A DNA stretch of 64,000 nt from Arabidopsis thaliana (GCF_000001735.4 NC_003070.9:25157971-25221970); one strand, 5' to 3'; positions 11,338-23,859 are shown, counted from the stretch's first letter. Numbers and translations are program-made. The notes: generated from the letters alone by a model not told the origin.

Positions 11338-14300
11338 CACCGAACTTAAGAAGCTAAAAAAAACCAAGAATCAAGAATCAAGAACCAAGAATCAAGTATT
11401 AAAAATATGCCTTTTTCTTAAGAAACAAAAGCACAACTTTCACATCATCAAAAAGAGAGAATCTGGCAGAGAGAGAGAGAGATAGTAAGCGTACAATTTC
11501 TCACACCAGCAAAAAAAGAAAGAAAAGAAAAAAACTATAGAGATATTAATGGTGTAAGAGATGTGTAACAAGAAAATGGTTAAGTGTACAGTGATGAAGA
11601 CATGATTTTGTGTATGTAATTGAAGATCTGCTCGCAAAAAAGCAGATCTGTTCTTCTCCTCTCTCACTCAGTTACAGGTTAATTTTTCACTAGGGTTTAC
11701 AACTTTTTTCTAGGGTTTTCAATTCCAGATCTAATATCTGGTTATGAACTTATATATTGGGGATTAACCTCAAACTCAACTATTTTTAGTATCTTCTTAA
11801 CATTTTACTTTTACTACGTATACATATACAAGTAGGTAACGTACCTTTCGTATGAGTGCTCCACAAAAGCAACATCTAATTAACATGGCCCATATAGTCC
11901 AAAAATAATAATTCAACAATAGAAGACGACATATGAAGGATTTGTTTCCATTTCAATGATAAACATCACGCTTTTAAGAGTCAGTATTGAAGGCGATCGA
12001 TGTTCTTGAATGTATAGTATTTCACTGTTTTTATTTTTTGTCGGATCTCAGACAAGATCTGCTTTGCTTTCGTTTTGGATATAAAAAAAAACTTCTATTC
12101 TTTTGTCCAGTGGTTTCTAGTTTTTCCTACATGCCATGGAAATGGAAATTTAGATTTTTTTTGGTGGGTGAATTAGTTTTGACCGGTTAACGAAACTATA
12201 GATATGGAATAAATGTGTAGTGTACATATAACAACGTAACATAAACATTATCCCTTTATTTAGGGTTTTTGTCAAAAGAGAAAAGAGGCTTTAATGTGAC
12301 CTGAGTTGGTTTCCCGTACGATTGAAGATTGTGAAAAGATTTGTCGTTTTCAATTTTCTTTTGACGTCTCTAGCTAGTAGTCAAGGGTTGTTCTAATTTA
12401 CAGTGGGCGCAAATGCAATATATGCATTCATGCACCCAACTGTTTATATACAAAACCATAGAAAATATAGTTTTTTTTTTTGTTATCACATAAAAATAGT
12501 ATTTTATCATTTTAGTAATTTGAAATGTGTAACAATATAAATACGACGGTTTTAAAAGATATTTGAAATGAAAAAAAAAATAAGTTGAATCATGACAAAA
12601 TAAAGGAAACTATATAATTATAACGGTTTCAAGCTTAACAATTTAGGGTTGAGTAGAATTTGGGGTTTTAGATTTTAGTTCTTGGATTTAGTGTTTAGTT
12701 TTTAGAGTTTGGAGTTTATAATTTAAAGTTTATAGTTTAGATTTTAGTTAGTATTGTTAATTTATACAAATCTACACTAGTTTCTACCCTAGTAAGTTTA
12801 AGGGACGAGTGATTTCTGTTTTGGGTACTTTGAGTTTATTGGAAAAAAAAATTTTCCCCAGGAGAGCTATTTTTTACAGATATTTATACCCTAGTATTTA
12901 AATAGGCTTTTAAATCGGTCAATCTATTAAACTCATGTTAGTATAATCGCATAACCGTTTAAGGATTTTAAATCGCAATTGACTCAATTAATTGAAGTTG
13001 TCTAATTGTGATGAATTTAATAGTTTAGGTGGAATTATGAGGTTTATGATATAGTTCATGGTGAATTGGGCAGAGTCTAAAAGTACACGGTGATACGAGT
13101 TGAACACCTATAATTCGTGTCGGTTTAAACATTTTATAGGCCTTAGGGCTAATTTTTAAAATAAGTCCCTAGCAATGTAAATTGTACAGTTATTTTTTTA
13201 TATAGAAACCTTTATAAATTTTTTTATATGTTATGAGTATAGGAAAATAAATTTTATGAACTTTTTTTCTCAGAAATGTTTTTTTGGGCCCTTCTTACCC
13301 ATATTTTTTTATTTTGCCTTCTACCTGTACTTTGTTTTTCTTGGATATTTTTTATCCATCAATATGAGGTACTTGAATTTGAAATATTTTTAGTGGTTAT
13401 TTTACGATTTTGAGGAAAATATCTGAACTAGGATTGAAGCTAAAAGGAAGGGAATATGTTCGACTATCAAATCCGGGAAGCTTAGAAAATGTGTGAGGGA
13501 AACTGGTAAATTAAAACAAGCCATCTATCAACGTAAGTCTCTAAAAAATGAAACTCCAGCAGAAGTCGCTGAGCTTTTTTTTCTTTAATAAGAAGTAAAT
13601 CGAAGATAGATTTGAAAAATACGAAGTGGCGAACAGCAAATTGAGGAATTGAGGAACATGTATTTAGGATATTAGGGTTTACAGAGTACATAAAGAAAAG
13701 GAAGGAAGATAGTGAAGTCGCCCAATTATTTCACTCAACAATGGTATAAATTTCGAACACTTGTTGTAGATGGAAGTTTTGGAGAATGAGCTTTTGGTTT
13801 TGGTCAGTGGTGGAGACTGGAGACAAGAGAGTCTTCAATGGAGAGAGGTTTTTTTTTTTTTTTTATTAAACAGGAAATGGTCATTTTTGAGTTATTTGAT
13901 TCTAAAGTCTCTTCAAATTTCATGTTAGAATATGTGGGTTTGTTTATGTATTAAATAGATGTATCTAAAATCTCTTAAATTCTTCGTTTAATATGTGCTT
14001 TTTAGAGACATGGATGCATTCCACCCAAAATCTATAGATCATGGGCTACCACTTTAGTTTACATATTTATATTTTATATTTTCATTTTCAAAGCAATCAT
14101 CTTAAGTCTTCTAATATTGGTAACAAATTTATATCCCCAAAATCTACATCTCGCTAGGATGCTAGAACATCGTTCATTTTCATCATCGAGTATCCAAACT
14201 AGTAAGAGAAAGTCCATTTATGTCGGTTGTCAACTAAGTAGAATCTCTTACAGATGGTTAGCGAACATGTAGCAATGATATATTTGGTATAATAATCCTG

Positions 14301-15239
14301 AGCCTCAAATACTACAGTATTTGGTCAAGAGATTGCTTAAAAATATTGAATACAAATTTTGATTATTGAGGTAACCTGGAACGTTAAGAAAGAGAGAGTG
14401 CTCTCTGTTAACCAAGGAAAATAAGCAATTCTGGAATTAGGCATATGTCAAATGGGCTGACCCTTATATTGACAGTCCAAAACTCAAAAAGCAATTGTTT
14501 ATTTTAAATATATTTAGGCCTACTCCTAGTATAATTCAGCTTATACTTAGATCATGATCCAGTTCAAACACCATAATAAGGTAGTTCCAAAATTTTGTTT
14601 AATGAACATATAAATGGTACTAAACTATAAAGTCTCAAACCTTTGATAAATTTTGTTTGTAAACGTATTCGTTATTTGATATTATTTAGAGTTCATATTT
14701 TATAAACTTTGAAAAGTTTTACCTCTACGTAAAAATGTACAGTTATTTCTGTAATTCAAATATAATAATCAGTTTCAAATTTAAAAATGGCTTAAAAGGG
14801 GGAAATGAAACAATAGAAGATGGGCTGTGTGGATATAATGATGGGCTACTGAAAAGCTTTGAGTAGTAAAATGTGTAATCACTGTGAACGACCCATTTAA
14901 CGAATATTTTGCGATCTAATTCCACGATGTGAAGTAGGAGTGGACAAGTTATTTGGATGATCCACACCGATTTTAGATCTGTCTCGATTTTTTAAATGTC
15001 CATGATCATGAATATGAGTAAAAGCGGTAAGAATCTAGAGGTGCATGTATAATATATGTATGGATACTGAATATTTTAGTTTTGATTATTCGAATCTGAC
15101 ATGAAAACATATATTATTAGTTTTTATACAATGACAAAAGCATAATGTATACAATCACGTTTTGAAGTTCATGCTTGCCTGAGGAGACTTCGAAGTCCAT
15201 GTAGATCTTGAAAATTTGTTCGCAAAGATAGTTAATTAA

Positions 15240-15455
15240 AGTGCTATCAAACTAGCTAACAATTTAATGTTTCATGTAAGTATGAAAATATTGAGGAAGA
15301 GCATTACTTCATAAAGCACAAGATGTTTGATGGGACAATTGAAGCTTTACAAACTTTAAGATAACATTGCATATATCTCCACCAAATCATTATCAAAAGG
15401 CCAACTTGAATTACTTTGCTCGAAGTTCGGGTTGACTGACATAATCAGATTTAAG
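15240..15455 (+). mobile_element. Decayed Ty1/Copia polyprotein fragment (RNase H end)
   Basis: Conceptual translation in three successive frames gives SAIKLANNLMFHV, then HYFIKHKMFDGTIEAL, then AYISTKSLSKGQLELLC followed by SKFGLTDI. These are the conserved closing blocks of the Copia RNase H domain (SAI-LANN, DGTI, and DI-TK-LS---LE-L-SKLG). At least two frameshifts break it, so it is dead. A short stretch before it (LRRL near 15180) looks like the preceding block. Direction of the original element is plus. Confidence 0.75.
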
Positions 15456-15461
15456 GTAGTG

Positions 15462-16374
15462 TTAAATTTAAACTTGATAACGGGTCTAGTTTAATTATGG
15501 GTTCATGATCCAGTTATCTCTCTGTTCCAAATCCAAAATTAAGCCCACATGCTAAAGTTTCACTAAAAACATTTTACAAGGTTATACCTCCTTGAATGTT
15601 TCTAGAGAAATCTATAAGTTAAGTATCTAAATTTTAATATATTGAAAAATATAGATATTTGTATGATAAAATTTTAGATGATATGGTAGAATGTTCAAGA
15701 TATTAAGATAGCATTTGTAAGATACTTGGTGAATAAGAATTTATGGGTTGTCGTTGGTGGAAGTAGCATTACAGATGACAAAAAAGCCAAAGCAATGTTT
15801 GCTTGGTCAATATCTTCAGCTTATATGAGCATGTATTAAGGTCTACATTGGCTAGTTCCATTTGGTAGGCATTAGATCAATTGTTCAACAAGAAGAACAA
15901 GACTAGCCTACATCTGTTGAAGGACAAGTTAGGCGAACGTGAAGTTGGAGAATTCTTCAATCTTTGAGTCTTTTATCAAGGTAAAACCTTTGCTATGAGA
16001 TTAATACTTTTCGAACATGAAGTTGGAGGATTCTTCAATAATCTCTCAATTTTTTTTTGTCAGGGTAAAAACTTTGCTCTGAGATTAATACTTTTCACCA
16101 AACGGAATCAATTTCGGAAATTCGTTTGAACATATCTACTACTCGAGGTCTATGCCAAGTTTCAGAAATTGACTCATCCGGGGAAGAGTATTATTCTCAT
16201 AGCAAATGTTCTTGACCCCTGATAAAAAAAAATTCTAAGATTGAAGAATACATTTGTATGTAAGATATACCGTTTGGAGAAATTGATGTGTCTTGTTTTG
16301 GTTCCGGTCTAACAAATGATGATCGGATCATGAACTCATAGTTAAGCTAGACCCAAAATCAAGTTTAATTTTAA
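15462..16374. repeat. Unit bounded by ~57-bp inverted repeats
   Basis: Left arm 15462-15518 and right arm 16318-16374 are inverted copies: both carry GGGTCTAG[CT]TTAA and G[AG]GTTCATGATCC. Identity is high but not perfect. The left arm begins seven bases after the Copia fragment, so it could be the start of that element's 3' LTR with the right arm an inverted LTR piece, or the pair could be TIRs of a separate element. I found no convincing target duplication. Confidence 0.65.
15934..16096 (+). repeat. Tandem duplication, ~80-bp unit
   Basis: Units 15934-16011 and 16012-16096 both start CGAAC[GA]TGAAGTTGGA and end GAGATTAATACTTTTC. They differ by a few substitutions and a T-rich insertion. 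The duplication lies inside the inverted-repeat unit. Confidence 0.8.
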
Positions 16375-18011
16375 TAGCTTTGTATTAGTTTTGAAATTCT
16401 ACCTTTTGGCTCCTTTTCATTGATTTAATAAAATTTCTGAAAATTGTGTATAAATATGTGCACTTACAATGGGAATATCACATAAAATAAATAAAAACAT
16501 TTCATAAAAAAAAATAGAGAAGAGGAAAAAAAAGAAGAAAAAAAGATAGCAAACAGCTTTCAATTTTCTTCAACATTTATCATTGCGTCTCAAATTCATC
16601 AACAACAATGATCCTCTTTCACCTTAGTTTCATTCTTTTATGTTATCGATCCTTTTAAAAAGTGTTTCTAGAAAATTCTTCACAAAACTTTTTGATTTCA
16701 AGAGCCTAGAATTAGAACTAACAAAATATATCAAGTTGTATAGAAAAATATCTAATCGTAGTAAAATTCAAACCACCACCGGCCCGAAAGCGATTATAAT
16801 CGTTCATTTAGTTCCAAAATCTTATGGTGACTAAATGTGTCTAATTTATCACAAGGTGTTTGTTTGGGTCCTATAAAAACGCAAACTGGAGATGATGTGG
16901 CGATCCGATCTGATGGTATGTGGGTCTCAGGACATTGGCCTTTGCCCGTGGGCAGACATAAAAGCTGTCATCACTAAGAGTATCCTTTGGCACGTTCTCA
17001 TTGGTCAGGCTTCAATATCTTGTCAGATTTTTTCTGAATGTGAAAGTAATGCATTATTTCATTACATATCACCCAAACTCGGTAATAAGACACAAGTCAA
17101 AACAGTAATGACTAATGACTCTTTTTTTTTCTTTTCTTTTTTTCCTTTTTTACTTTCTATACAAATCAAGACTTGTTATTTTCATGAAATGCATTTTTCT
17201 AATTCTGTCAATGATATATGGTTATTTTTTTTGTAGGAAAAGTATATGCAATATGCAAATACAAACAGTGGTTTTTAATAATTTTGCTATAGAATTTAAG
17301 TCACTGGGTCCAAACAAACTCATGTGCTTGAAGCCTCTAACATAGGAGCAAGATATGAGAAAGGTTGATCTGATTGATAGCGAATTACTTTCATATTCGT
17401 AAATGCCAAATTAAATTCTATTCAAAATTTGGCAATTTACATATATTTTAACATCGAAATGGTTATTGAATATCAGTAAAACCTGCGTGTATGGGTACTT
17501 CTTACTAAACACTATGTATCTTTTTAAATTGTTTTAAATTATTGTTTGACGAAATTACATCCAATTATTAATCATTGTTCTTATAGTTTTTACTTGTAAT
17601 CTTTATTTTTATTATTGTTAAATGTCATAACAAGAAGGAAGACTTGGATTAATTAGAGACAAGGAAATTCAACTAACAACTACTCTCTGTGTGCATATAC
17701 AAACTAAGCTTATAATTTTTCTCTCCTTACTCTATATCATACACTAACATTAGAGAAGATTCTACATATAAATTTTCATACTAACTCAAAAATTATTATC
17801 TTAACTCATATACGAGTAAAAACTCATATACATGATATGAATGGTTGGAAGCCCTTATATCTCTATCTTGCGAACTCCGCTCACATCACAAATCGCCACA
17901 ACCACGAAGATCCGATCCCTTTCTTCAATCAAACCGTTGTAGTACAACGTAGATATTGTCTATAATATGCATGTGCATATGCATGTATATATAACACATA
18001 TAAGTTGTAAA

Positions 18012-18134
18012 TTAGTCATGCCAACAAATGAGCATGACCACACATCTTCTGATGATGTAAAGCCTTCCCTTTTGCTCTTTCAAGTATCCTCCAAGCTTTT
18101 TGTTGCATGGCGTCTTCTTCTTGGTACCTTTCAT
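18012..18134 (-). CDS. DVL3: DEVIL/ROTUNDIFOLIA-like small polypeptide
   Basis: A 40-codon intronless gene, ATG at 18132-18134 and TAA at 18012-18014. The peptide begins [13 protein letters not shown], and residues 14-40 form the RTF/DVL domain, with [15 protein letters not shown] and the C-terminal [10 protein letters not shown] that defines the family. DVL/RTFL peptides are plant-specific membrane-associated polypeptides; overexpression of family members restricts polar cell proliferation in leaves, inflorescences and fruits. A TATA box sits about 120 bp upstream of the ATG. I recognise the sequence as DVL3/RTFL21 (At1g67265, from memory). Its short length hides it among longer opposite-strand frames in the same place. 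Confidence 0.93.
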   Translation of the reverse strand: MKGTKKKTPCNKKLGGYLKEQKGRLYIIRRCVVMLICWHD

Positions 18135-18253
18135 TATGAAAATCTCTAGAGAAAGAGAGTGGCAGAGAGAAATTGAGAGAGTATTTGGTGAGAAAGGGAG
18201 AGAAAGAGATGCCTTAGCACATAGAGATGTTGTGCAAAGTGAGAAAGACTTAA

Positions 18254-18264
18254 CTTATATATAC
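18254..18264 (-). promoter_or_regulatory. TATA box of the DVL gene
   Basis: GTATATATAAG on the minus strand, about 120 bp before the start codon. Transcription would start near 18225-18230, giving a leader of about 90-95 nt. A two-codon upstream frame (ATG TGC TAA, 18222-18214) would lie at its very beginning. Confidence 0.5.
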
Positions 18265-21200
18265 TCACATACATGCATATATACTATGTAGGTAGGCAAA
18301 TATGTATACATTATCCCCATGATAGATGGAAAGAAATATAAATAAGTAACAAGAAGACTTTATCCCATGCTTTCTCTCATCATGCATTAAATATCATTAC
18401 TTTTTTTATTAAAAAAGAACTTGAGATTTAAATTCGAAACTAAAAAAAGTCTCTCTTAATTAAGGGTATGCCATATCAACATTTCTAAGAAGTAACAAGA
18501 TTACAAAGGAATCTAAGCAACCCCACGCGCATTATGTTCTTTTCTCTTGTAATTGATGATTTGGAAGCTGTCATTTTCATCGTGTGTTGGATCCATTATG
18601 AATGATAATAGCAACATTTCTGTAGAGCATAGTTAATAAAAGAGCAACATTTGATTCACTAAATAGACTTGCCAATACAATTTATAATCCGGTGAGCTTT
18701 TTAATATGATTTCAATTTCTTGGCCAGTAGGAGTAAATCTGAACATTATATATTTTATATATATTCAACTACAAATTACATATATATTATATATACTTTG
18801 AAGAAAAAAAAAGAAGAAGCTCTCACACATATATACAAAATGAAGAGACACAAATACCCCATTTTGTGGGCTGGATGTTCATTTTTGTTTTTAAAGGCTG
18901 ATTTAATTAGGATTGGACAAATATCTGAAATTTTCAATCATGTATGATATCATATTATCTTGAATTTTAGGATAGCAAAAATCTCATCTTTGAATACGGA
19001 AAATGACTTAATAATACTCATGAATCATGATATATATTACTTTGGCATGGATATCTATCTCTAATCCAAAATATCGTTTCACATATTTTCTTAGTTAATA
19101 TTATACATATTATTTGTAATTTTTAATTATATATTTTAGGCATCTTAAAAATTGAATGTTAAAAAAAGAAAAGAAAAAACTACGCTCTATAGAATTACAT
19201 TTTGATACGGACGTTATTTAAAAGAGTTCGAGCTTTGTGGATGTCTAAGGTTTTTAACACTCAAAAGATAGATATCCAAAATATTCCTTTGATCAATACA
19301 AATAGATGAAGTGTATTACCCATATGGTTTAAGAATGTATAATGATAATTTCGAAATGGTCAAATGGATTAGATACAGTGCACGTGATTAGTTGCACACT
19401 AAGCCTAGCGGGCAAAGCCAATTTCCAAAGATTTTCAAGTTGATTATCATTAATTAATCTGGATAGTATACTGATAAGTGAACATTTCTTAATTTAAAAA
19501 GTTACGTACTTTTTCTTGTCACTTTCAACTTATTAACCGGTTTGCCGTTGCTAATTAGAGACTTCAGGTCAGTTCATTATTAGTATGTTAATTCGAAAAA
19601 ACTTAACTAGTTATTTAATGTTTTTGTGTGTGGGATTGGAATTGTATCCTGCAATATTTGCTCCATAATAAAAAATGAAAAATTTAATATGCTAAAGTCA
19701 AATACAAGAGATGTGATACTCTCTGAATAATGAGAAAACTACGAAGAGTAGAACATTTTGTTAGTGGATCAATGTCATGTTTTATATATGAGTTACTATG
19801 TCTATCCATATAATTCAAATTTAATTAACTGGTAAATAACTTATCTCAAATTTACCACAGAAATGGCGTCTTAGATCAAAAGAATTTTAAGAAAGTTTCT
19901 TGAAAATTCTTCCTTTCCCGCATAATTAAATTTTGTATACATACCATTGATAAGTATATAGAAAAATATGTGAAAAATGATTAGATATGTAAGATTTATT
20001 TTAAAATAAATAAATTTGGTTGTAACCATGTTATGTGGGGACATAAAAAAACCCCAGTGATATGATAAATAGGAGACAATGCCATTAAACTTATCGCATT
20101 ACCTCGAACCCTCGGATCCAGACAAAAGTATCCTAAGCTTTCTTGTCTCTTTACGTGTTCATCTTATTGTAGGGTCGTCTATAGGTTATTCAAAGGGTGA
20201 AAGTAATCTTAATGGGATAAAATAATCGTTTAATTAGTTACTAGGAAATAAACTAAATGTTACAAAGCATAAAGTTTTATAAAACATGTAATGTACGGAA
20301 GTAGACCGGTCGACATGTGATAATCCCGTGAAGGGCATGCTCTTTGCCTCTTCTAAGGTGGACAATGGACTTTATATTTCTTGTTAGATAATCTTTTTAA
20401 TTATTATAAATAATTGAGTCATAACGAGTTGTTGGGAGTCTAATTATTTGTGATACATATTCCTTCTTCTTTTTTGTTTTTTTTTTTATCTTTTATTTTT
20501 TATACATGTTCCTACGTCAAACATTATTATTTCAAGTTAATTACATTACTTAGACAAATCAAACTAGGGGGTTTATGTCAGGTAATCTGGTTCTGCGGAT
20601 ACTATGAGCTTCGAGCAAGGTTTTAGAGACTTTTCTTTTTAACTAGTTTTCAGGTCAATAGGTTATGAAATCCAATAAATCATAAGACCATGAGGAGCCA
20701 TATGAACACTGTTGATATTCCACACGTTTATGAAGTAGTTTCTAGGGTGAATCAAACATAGGGTACCTTATTCGATCCGCTAATTTGATCCTATGTCAAG
20801 ATTCATCTTCTGTGTTTTCTTTTTGAACCCGATTCACTTTCGTATGCTTTTGTTGCTGTCAGTTTAACTTAAGGTACAACAAATACATCAAATAAGCAAA
20901 TACATTCTAATTGCCAAATTATCATAGAGCCACGATTTACATATCCCTAACTAGCATACGGTCCACTTTATATTCTTACTTCATTTTATTTTATTTTTTG
21001 ATACAGTGATTTATATTCTTACTTTGCACCATAATCACTGTCAACTTAGTCGCGTTTAATAGAAGTCAATCTGTACTTATATTGAAGTGTTTAATGCATA
21101 AAAACAACTTGAGGACTATATATATATATATGCCCGGAAATTTCTACAAAAACAAGAAGAAAAATTGAAGCAACAAAAAAAATGATAAAAACAAAATTTA

Positions 21201-21302
21201 ACGATAACTTAATGATCTCTCGCTTTAAATATAAACCGTTTAATTTTTAATATATAAACACCAAATGGGGGTAATTCACATTTACCAAACAATGGACTGG
21301 AC

Positions 21303-21483
21303 TTTGAGGATACATGATACAATATAATCACCAATATGTTATTGATGATACAATACATGATACAATACCTTTATTTTTTGTAAACATATTCTTTGAGTTG
21401 CTTTGCGTCCTTTTATATGCATATACATACGTGTTAACATTTGGATTTTGAGGATACATGATACAATATAATCACCAATATGT
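21303..21483 (+). repeat. 37-bp direct repeat
   Basis: TTTGAGGATACATGATACAA with the following 17 bases occurs at 21303-21339 and again at 21447-21483 without a visible mismatch. The left arm of the 57-bp inverted repeat lies between the two copies. Confidence 0.85.
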
Positions 21484-21748
21484 GTTAACCCAAAACCCAT
21501 TGACATTTGGGTTAAAAAATAATAATGGGAGGACTCAACTCTAAAAGTGTGCACCAATAAACTCAATGGGTTAATTAATGAAACTACACGAGAATTTCAA
21601 ATTATCAAAATAAAGTAAATGATAAAGTTTTAGATCCTTAAGCGGCAGCTTGTGTGTTTGACTACTCCATAACCGGTAACTTTGGAAACACATATGCATA
21701 TAAAAGGACGCAAAGCAACTCAAAGAATATGTTTACAAAAAATAAAGG
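21368..21748. repeat. Perfect 57-bp inverted repeat, 267-bp spacer
   Basis: Left arm 21368-21424 (starts CCTTTATTTTTTGTAAACAT) and right arm 21692-21748 are exact reverse complements by my reading. Sequence just outside the arms diverges at once. Perfect identity in otherwise decayed DNA points to a recent event. Confidence 0.85.
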
Positions 21749-22321
21749 TGTTAATGTTACCGATCAATAATATAATCAAAGATTTTGAAAGACAAAATTA
21801 ACATATGATAACAGCTATCAAATTGGCCCTTCAAATCCTTTGATTGTAAACATTGTTTGGCAATATTTGCAATTTTATTCTTTGCAGTACCCATATTCTT
21901 TGATTTCTTTACATGTTTTTACATGCATACATATTTTCCAAACTTCCAATTGTGAAGTACTCTCGCACACAAGCTACCGTTCAAGGAGAACAAGCATTTA
22001 ATTTAAGAAAAACACAGAAGCTCAATCTTAGACAATTTAAAATGAAAATTTTGAAACTCAAAGAAAAGATAGAGAAAACAAAAGTTAGAATGGTGAATAA
22101 TGTAGTGATTTTCCCTCATCTTAAGTAGTCAGTAAAAAATTCAAAAAAGGGGAAAAATATAAATTGGTAACATTTAGGAAGATTTGCAAAATTACCCTTT
22201 TTTTACTACCTTTTTCCAACAATATCCTTTTAAGTTATCCATTTTTAAAAATACCCATTTCTTTGAACAAAATGACCAAATTACCCTCATCTAATAGAAA
22301 CATGTAATTGGAAACTGAATT

Positions 22322-22418
22322 TTTCCCGCCAATTTTTTGGCGCCAAAAAAAAAGTATCCGCCAAACTTTTTTCCCGCCAAAAAAAAATAATTTCCCGCCA
22401 AAAAAAAAATTTCCCGCC
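22322..22418 (+). promoter_or_regulatory. Cluster of five E2F-type motifs
   Basis: TTTCCCGCC at 22322-22330, 22370-22378, 22391-22399 and 22410-22418, and TTTGGCGCC at 22336-22344. These match the plant E2F consensus TTTSSCGC. Occupancy is not shown by sequence. Confidence 0.7.
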
Positions 22419-22479
22419 AAATTTTTTTTTCGTAACATTTTTTTCCTCAGCCAAAAGAATGATTTTAAAAATCCTTGTA

Positions 22480-23000
22480 AATATTTTTTGACGGCAAATA
22501 GATTTACAAGGGATTTTAAACGAATTTTAAAAGATTTACAAGAGATTTTAAAAAGGTTTTAAAAGATTTACAAGAGATTTTAAAAGAGTTTTAAAAGATT
22601 TACAAGAGATTTTAAAAGAGTTTTAAAAGATTTACAAGGGATTTTAAAAGGGTTTTAAAAAATTTACAAGTAATTTAAAAAGGTGTTAAAATCCCTTGTA
22701 AATTTTTCAAAACACTTTTAAACCCTTTAAAAATCTTTACAAATCTTTTGTAAATCTTTTAAAGCCCTTTAAAATCTCTTGTACATATTGTAAAACCCTT
22801 TTAAAATCCCTTATAAATATTTTAAAATCATTTTAAAACAATTTTAAACCCTTTAAAAATCTTTAAAAGACCTTTGTAAATCTTTAAAAACCTTTTAAAA
22901 TTCCTTGTAAATCACCCTTTTTAAATCCCTTGTAAATCTTATAAAATCCCTTTAAAATCTCTTGTAAATCTTTTAAAACTCTTTTAAAATTCCTTGTGAA
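22480..23000. repeat. Head-to-head array of a ~30-bp repeat
   Basis: Units of GATTTTAAAAGAGTTTTAAAAGATTTACAAGA type run forward from about 22495 to 22680; the complementary CTTGTAAATCTTTTAAAACC form then runs to about 23000. Copies vary. RNA from it would form a long, imperfect hairpin. Confidence 0.8.
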
Positions 23001-23004
23001 TCTA

Positions 23005-23078
23005 TTTCCCGCCAAAAAAAAAAAAATTGGCGGGAAATTTGTTTCGAAAATTTTTGGCAGGAAAATATCGGCGGGAAA
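23005..23078. promoter_or_regulatory. Cluster of three E2F-type motifs
   Basis: TTTCCCGCC at 23005-23013 on the plus strand, and GGCGGGAAA at 23029-23037 and 23070-23078 (minus strand). A near match, TTTTTGGCAGGAAAA, lies at about 23051-23065. Confidence 0.7.
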
Positions 23079-23280
23079 TCTATTTTGGAATATTTTATGC
23101 AAAAAAATATTAATATTTCATTTTGTTAACCTAAAAACAATTTCCAAATAAGGGTAAAATGGTCATTAAAAATTTAAAAAGGGTAGAGTTGAAAAGGAGC
23201 ATCATGAAAAGGGCATTAGAAAGAATTATTCTAACATTTATAAAATTTGTAGAAACATTTTTTCAATAACTATTTTGCTA

Positions 23281-23417
23281 TAATATTATACTAGTCAACT
23301 AAAAGATTTATTTTCTTTCTCATTTTACCAAATTTTATGTTTGACTGAAATTAAACTTGTACAAAAAAGATAAAATGAGAAAGATAATAAATCTTTTAGT
23401 TGACTAATATAATATTA
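23281..23417. repeat. Foldback (MITE-like hairpin)
   Basis: Arms 23281-23330 and 23369-23417 are near-perfect reverse complements (TAGTCAACTAAAAGATTTAT on the left), with a 38-bp loop. A partial further copy of the TTGACTA..ATAATATGG end follows at about 23440-23490. It looks like a small MITE. Confidence 0.8.
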
Positions 23418-23859
23418 TGGTAGAATAATTAGAAATATAATATTTGTTGACTATGAAAAAAATCTTTTGACTAGCATAATATGGTAGTAGAATATATTAA
23501 AACAAATCTTTTAATTATTGAAAAATTATATTTCTTTATATAATTAATTAATTATACACTTTTGTTTTTGTTCAAACTATGTAAGCCTTCATAATTAGTA
23601 ATAATTTGGAATTACATAAAATATTTTGAAGAACAACTAGAGTTGGGTATAGAGTACAGACCCTAGCTACGCTTTGAAATTTCAAATATTTAATTTAGAA
23701 CCGCCAAAAGACATTACTCGTGTTAGATAGACGAGTATCAAGATCTCAAATACGTAGAAACTGGGATAAATTAAAATAATAAAATTCATTAGAAAAAACT
23801 TATTTTGTAAAATAAATGGAAAATAAATTCCATTTAATTTATCTTAATTTATTTTCAAA

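Larger units (their letters stand above)
11338..18011. other. Long intergenic stretch holding TE remnants
   Basis: Leader and promoter of TCP1 to about 11.8 kb (GAGA-rich), then AT-rich DNA. Around 12640-12760 there are degenerate repeats of a TTTAGAGTTT-like word. A Copia fragment lies at 15240-15455, an inverted-repeat unit at 15462-16374 and an 80-bp tandem duplication at 15934-16096. I see no intact gene before DVL3. Confidence 0.55.
18135..22149. other. Intergenic DNA, AT-rich, with inverted and direct repeats
   Basis: The first ~130 bp is the DVL leader and promoter. A perfect 57-bp inverted repeat and a 37-bp direct repeat occupy 21303-21748. The remainder shows simple AT repeats (for example TATATATATATATA near 21119) and no protein-like frame. 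Confidence 0.5.
22150..23200. mobile_element. Palindromic non-autonomous element rich in E2F-type sites
   Basis: The outer flanks are roughly inverted: ATTACCCTTTT and AATGACCAAATTACCCT on the left (22190-22285) mirror AGGGTAAAATGGTCATT and AAAAAGGG on the right (23150-23185). Inside them, clusters of TTTCCCGCC lie at 22322-22418 and 23005-23078, partly in inverse orientation. The core (22480-23000) is a head-to-head array of a TTTACAAGAGATTTTAAAAG unit. No transposase remains. I cannot assign a family; a MULE/VANDAL-like or MITE-like origin is possible. Boundaries are approximate. Confidence 0.6.

Noticed and set aside
17967..18291. Two overlapping plus-strand frames at 18 kb
   Set aside because: They are antisense to the DVL gene and its leader; the minus-strand DVL peptide explains the signal.
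22500..23000. CRISPR-like regular repeats
   Set aside because: No unique spacers, unit length varies, and orientation flips in the middle; this is a eukaryotic tandem/foldback repeat.
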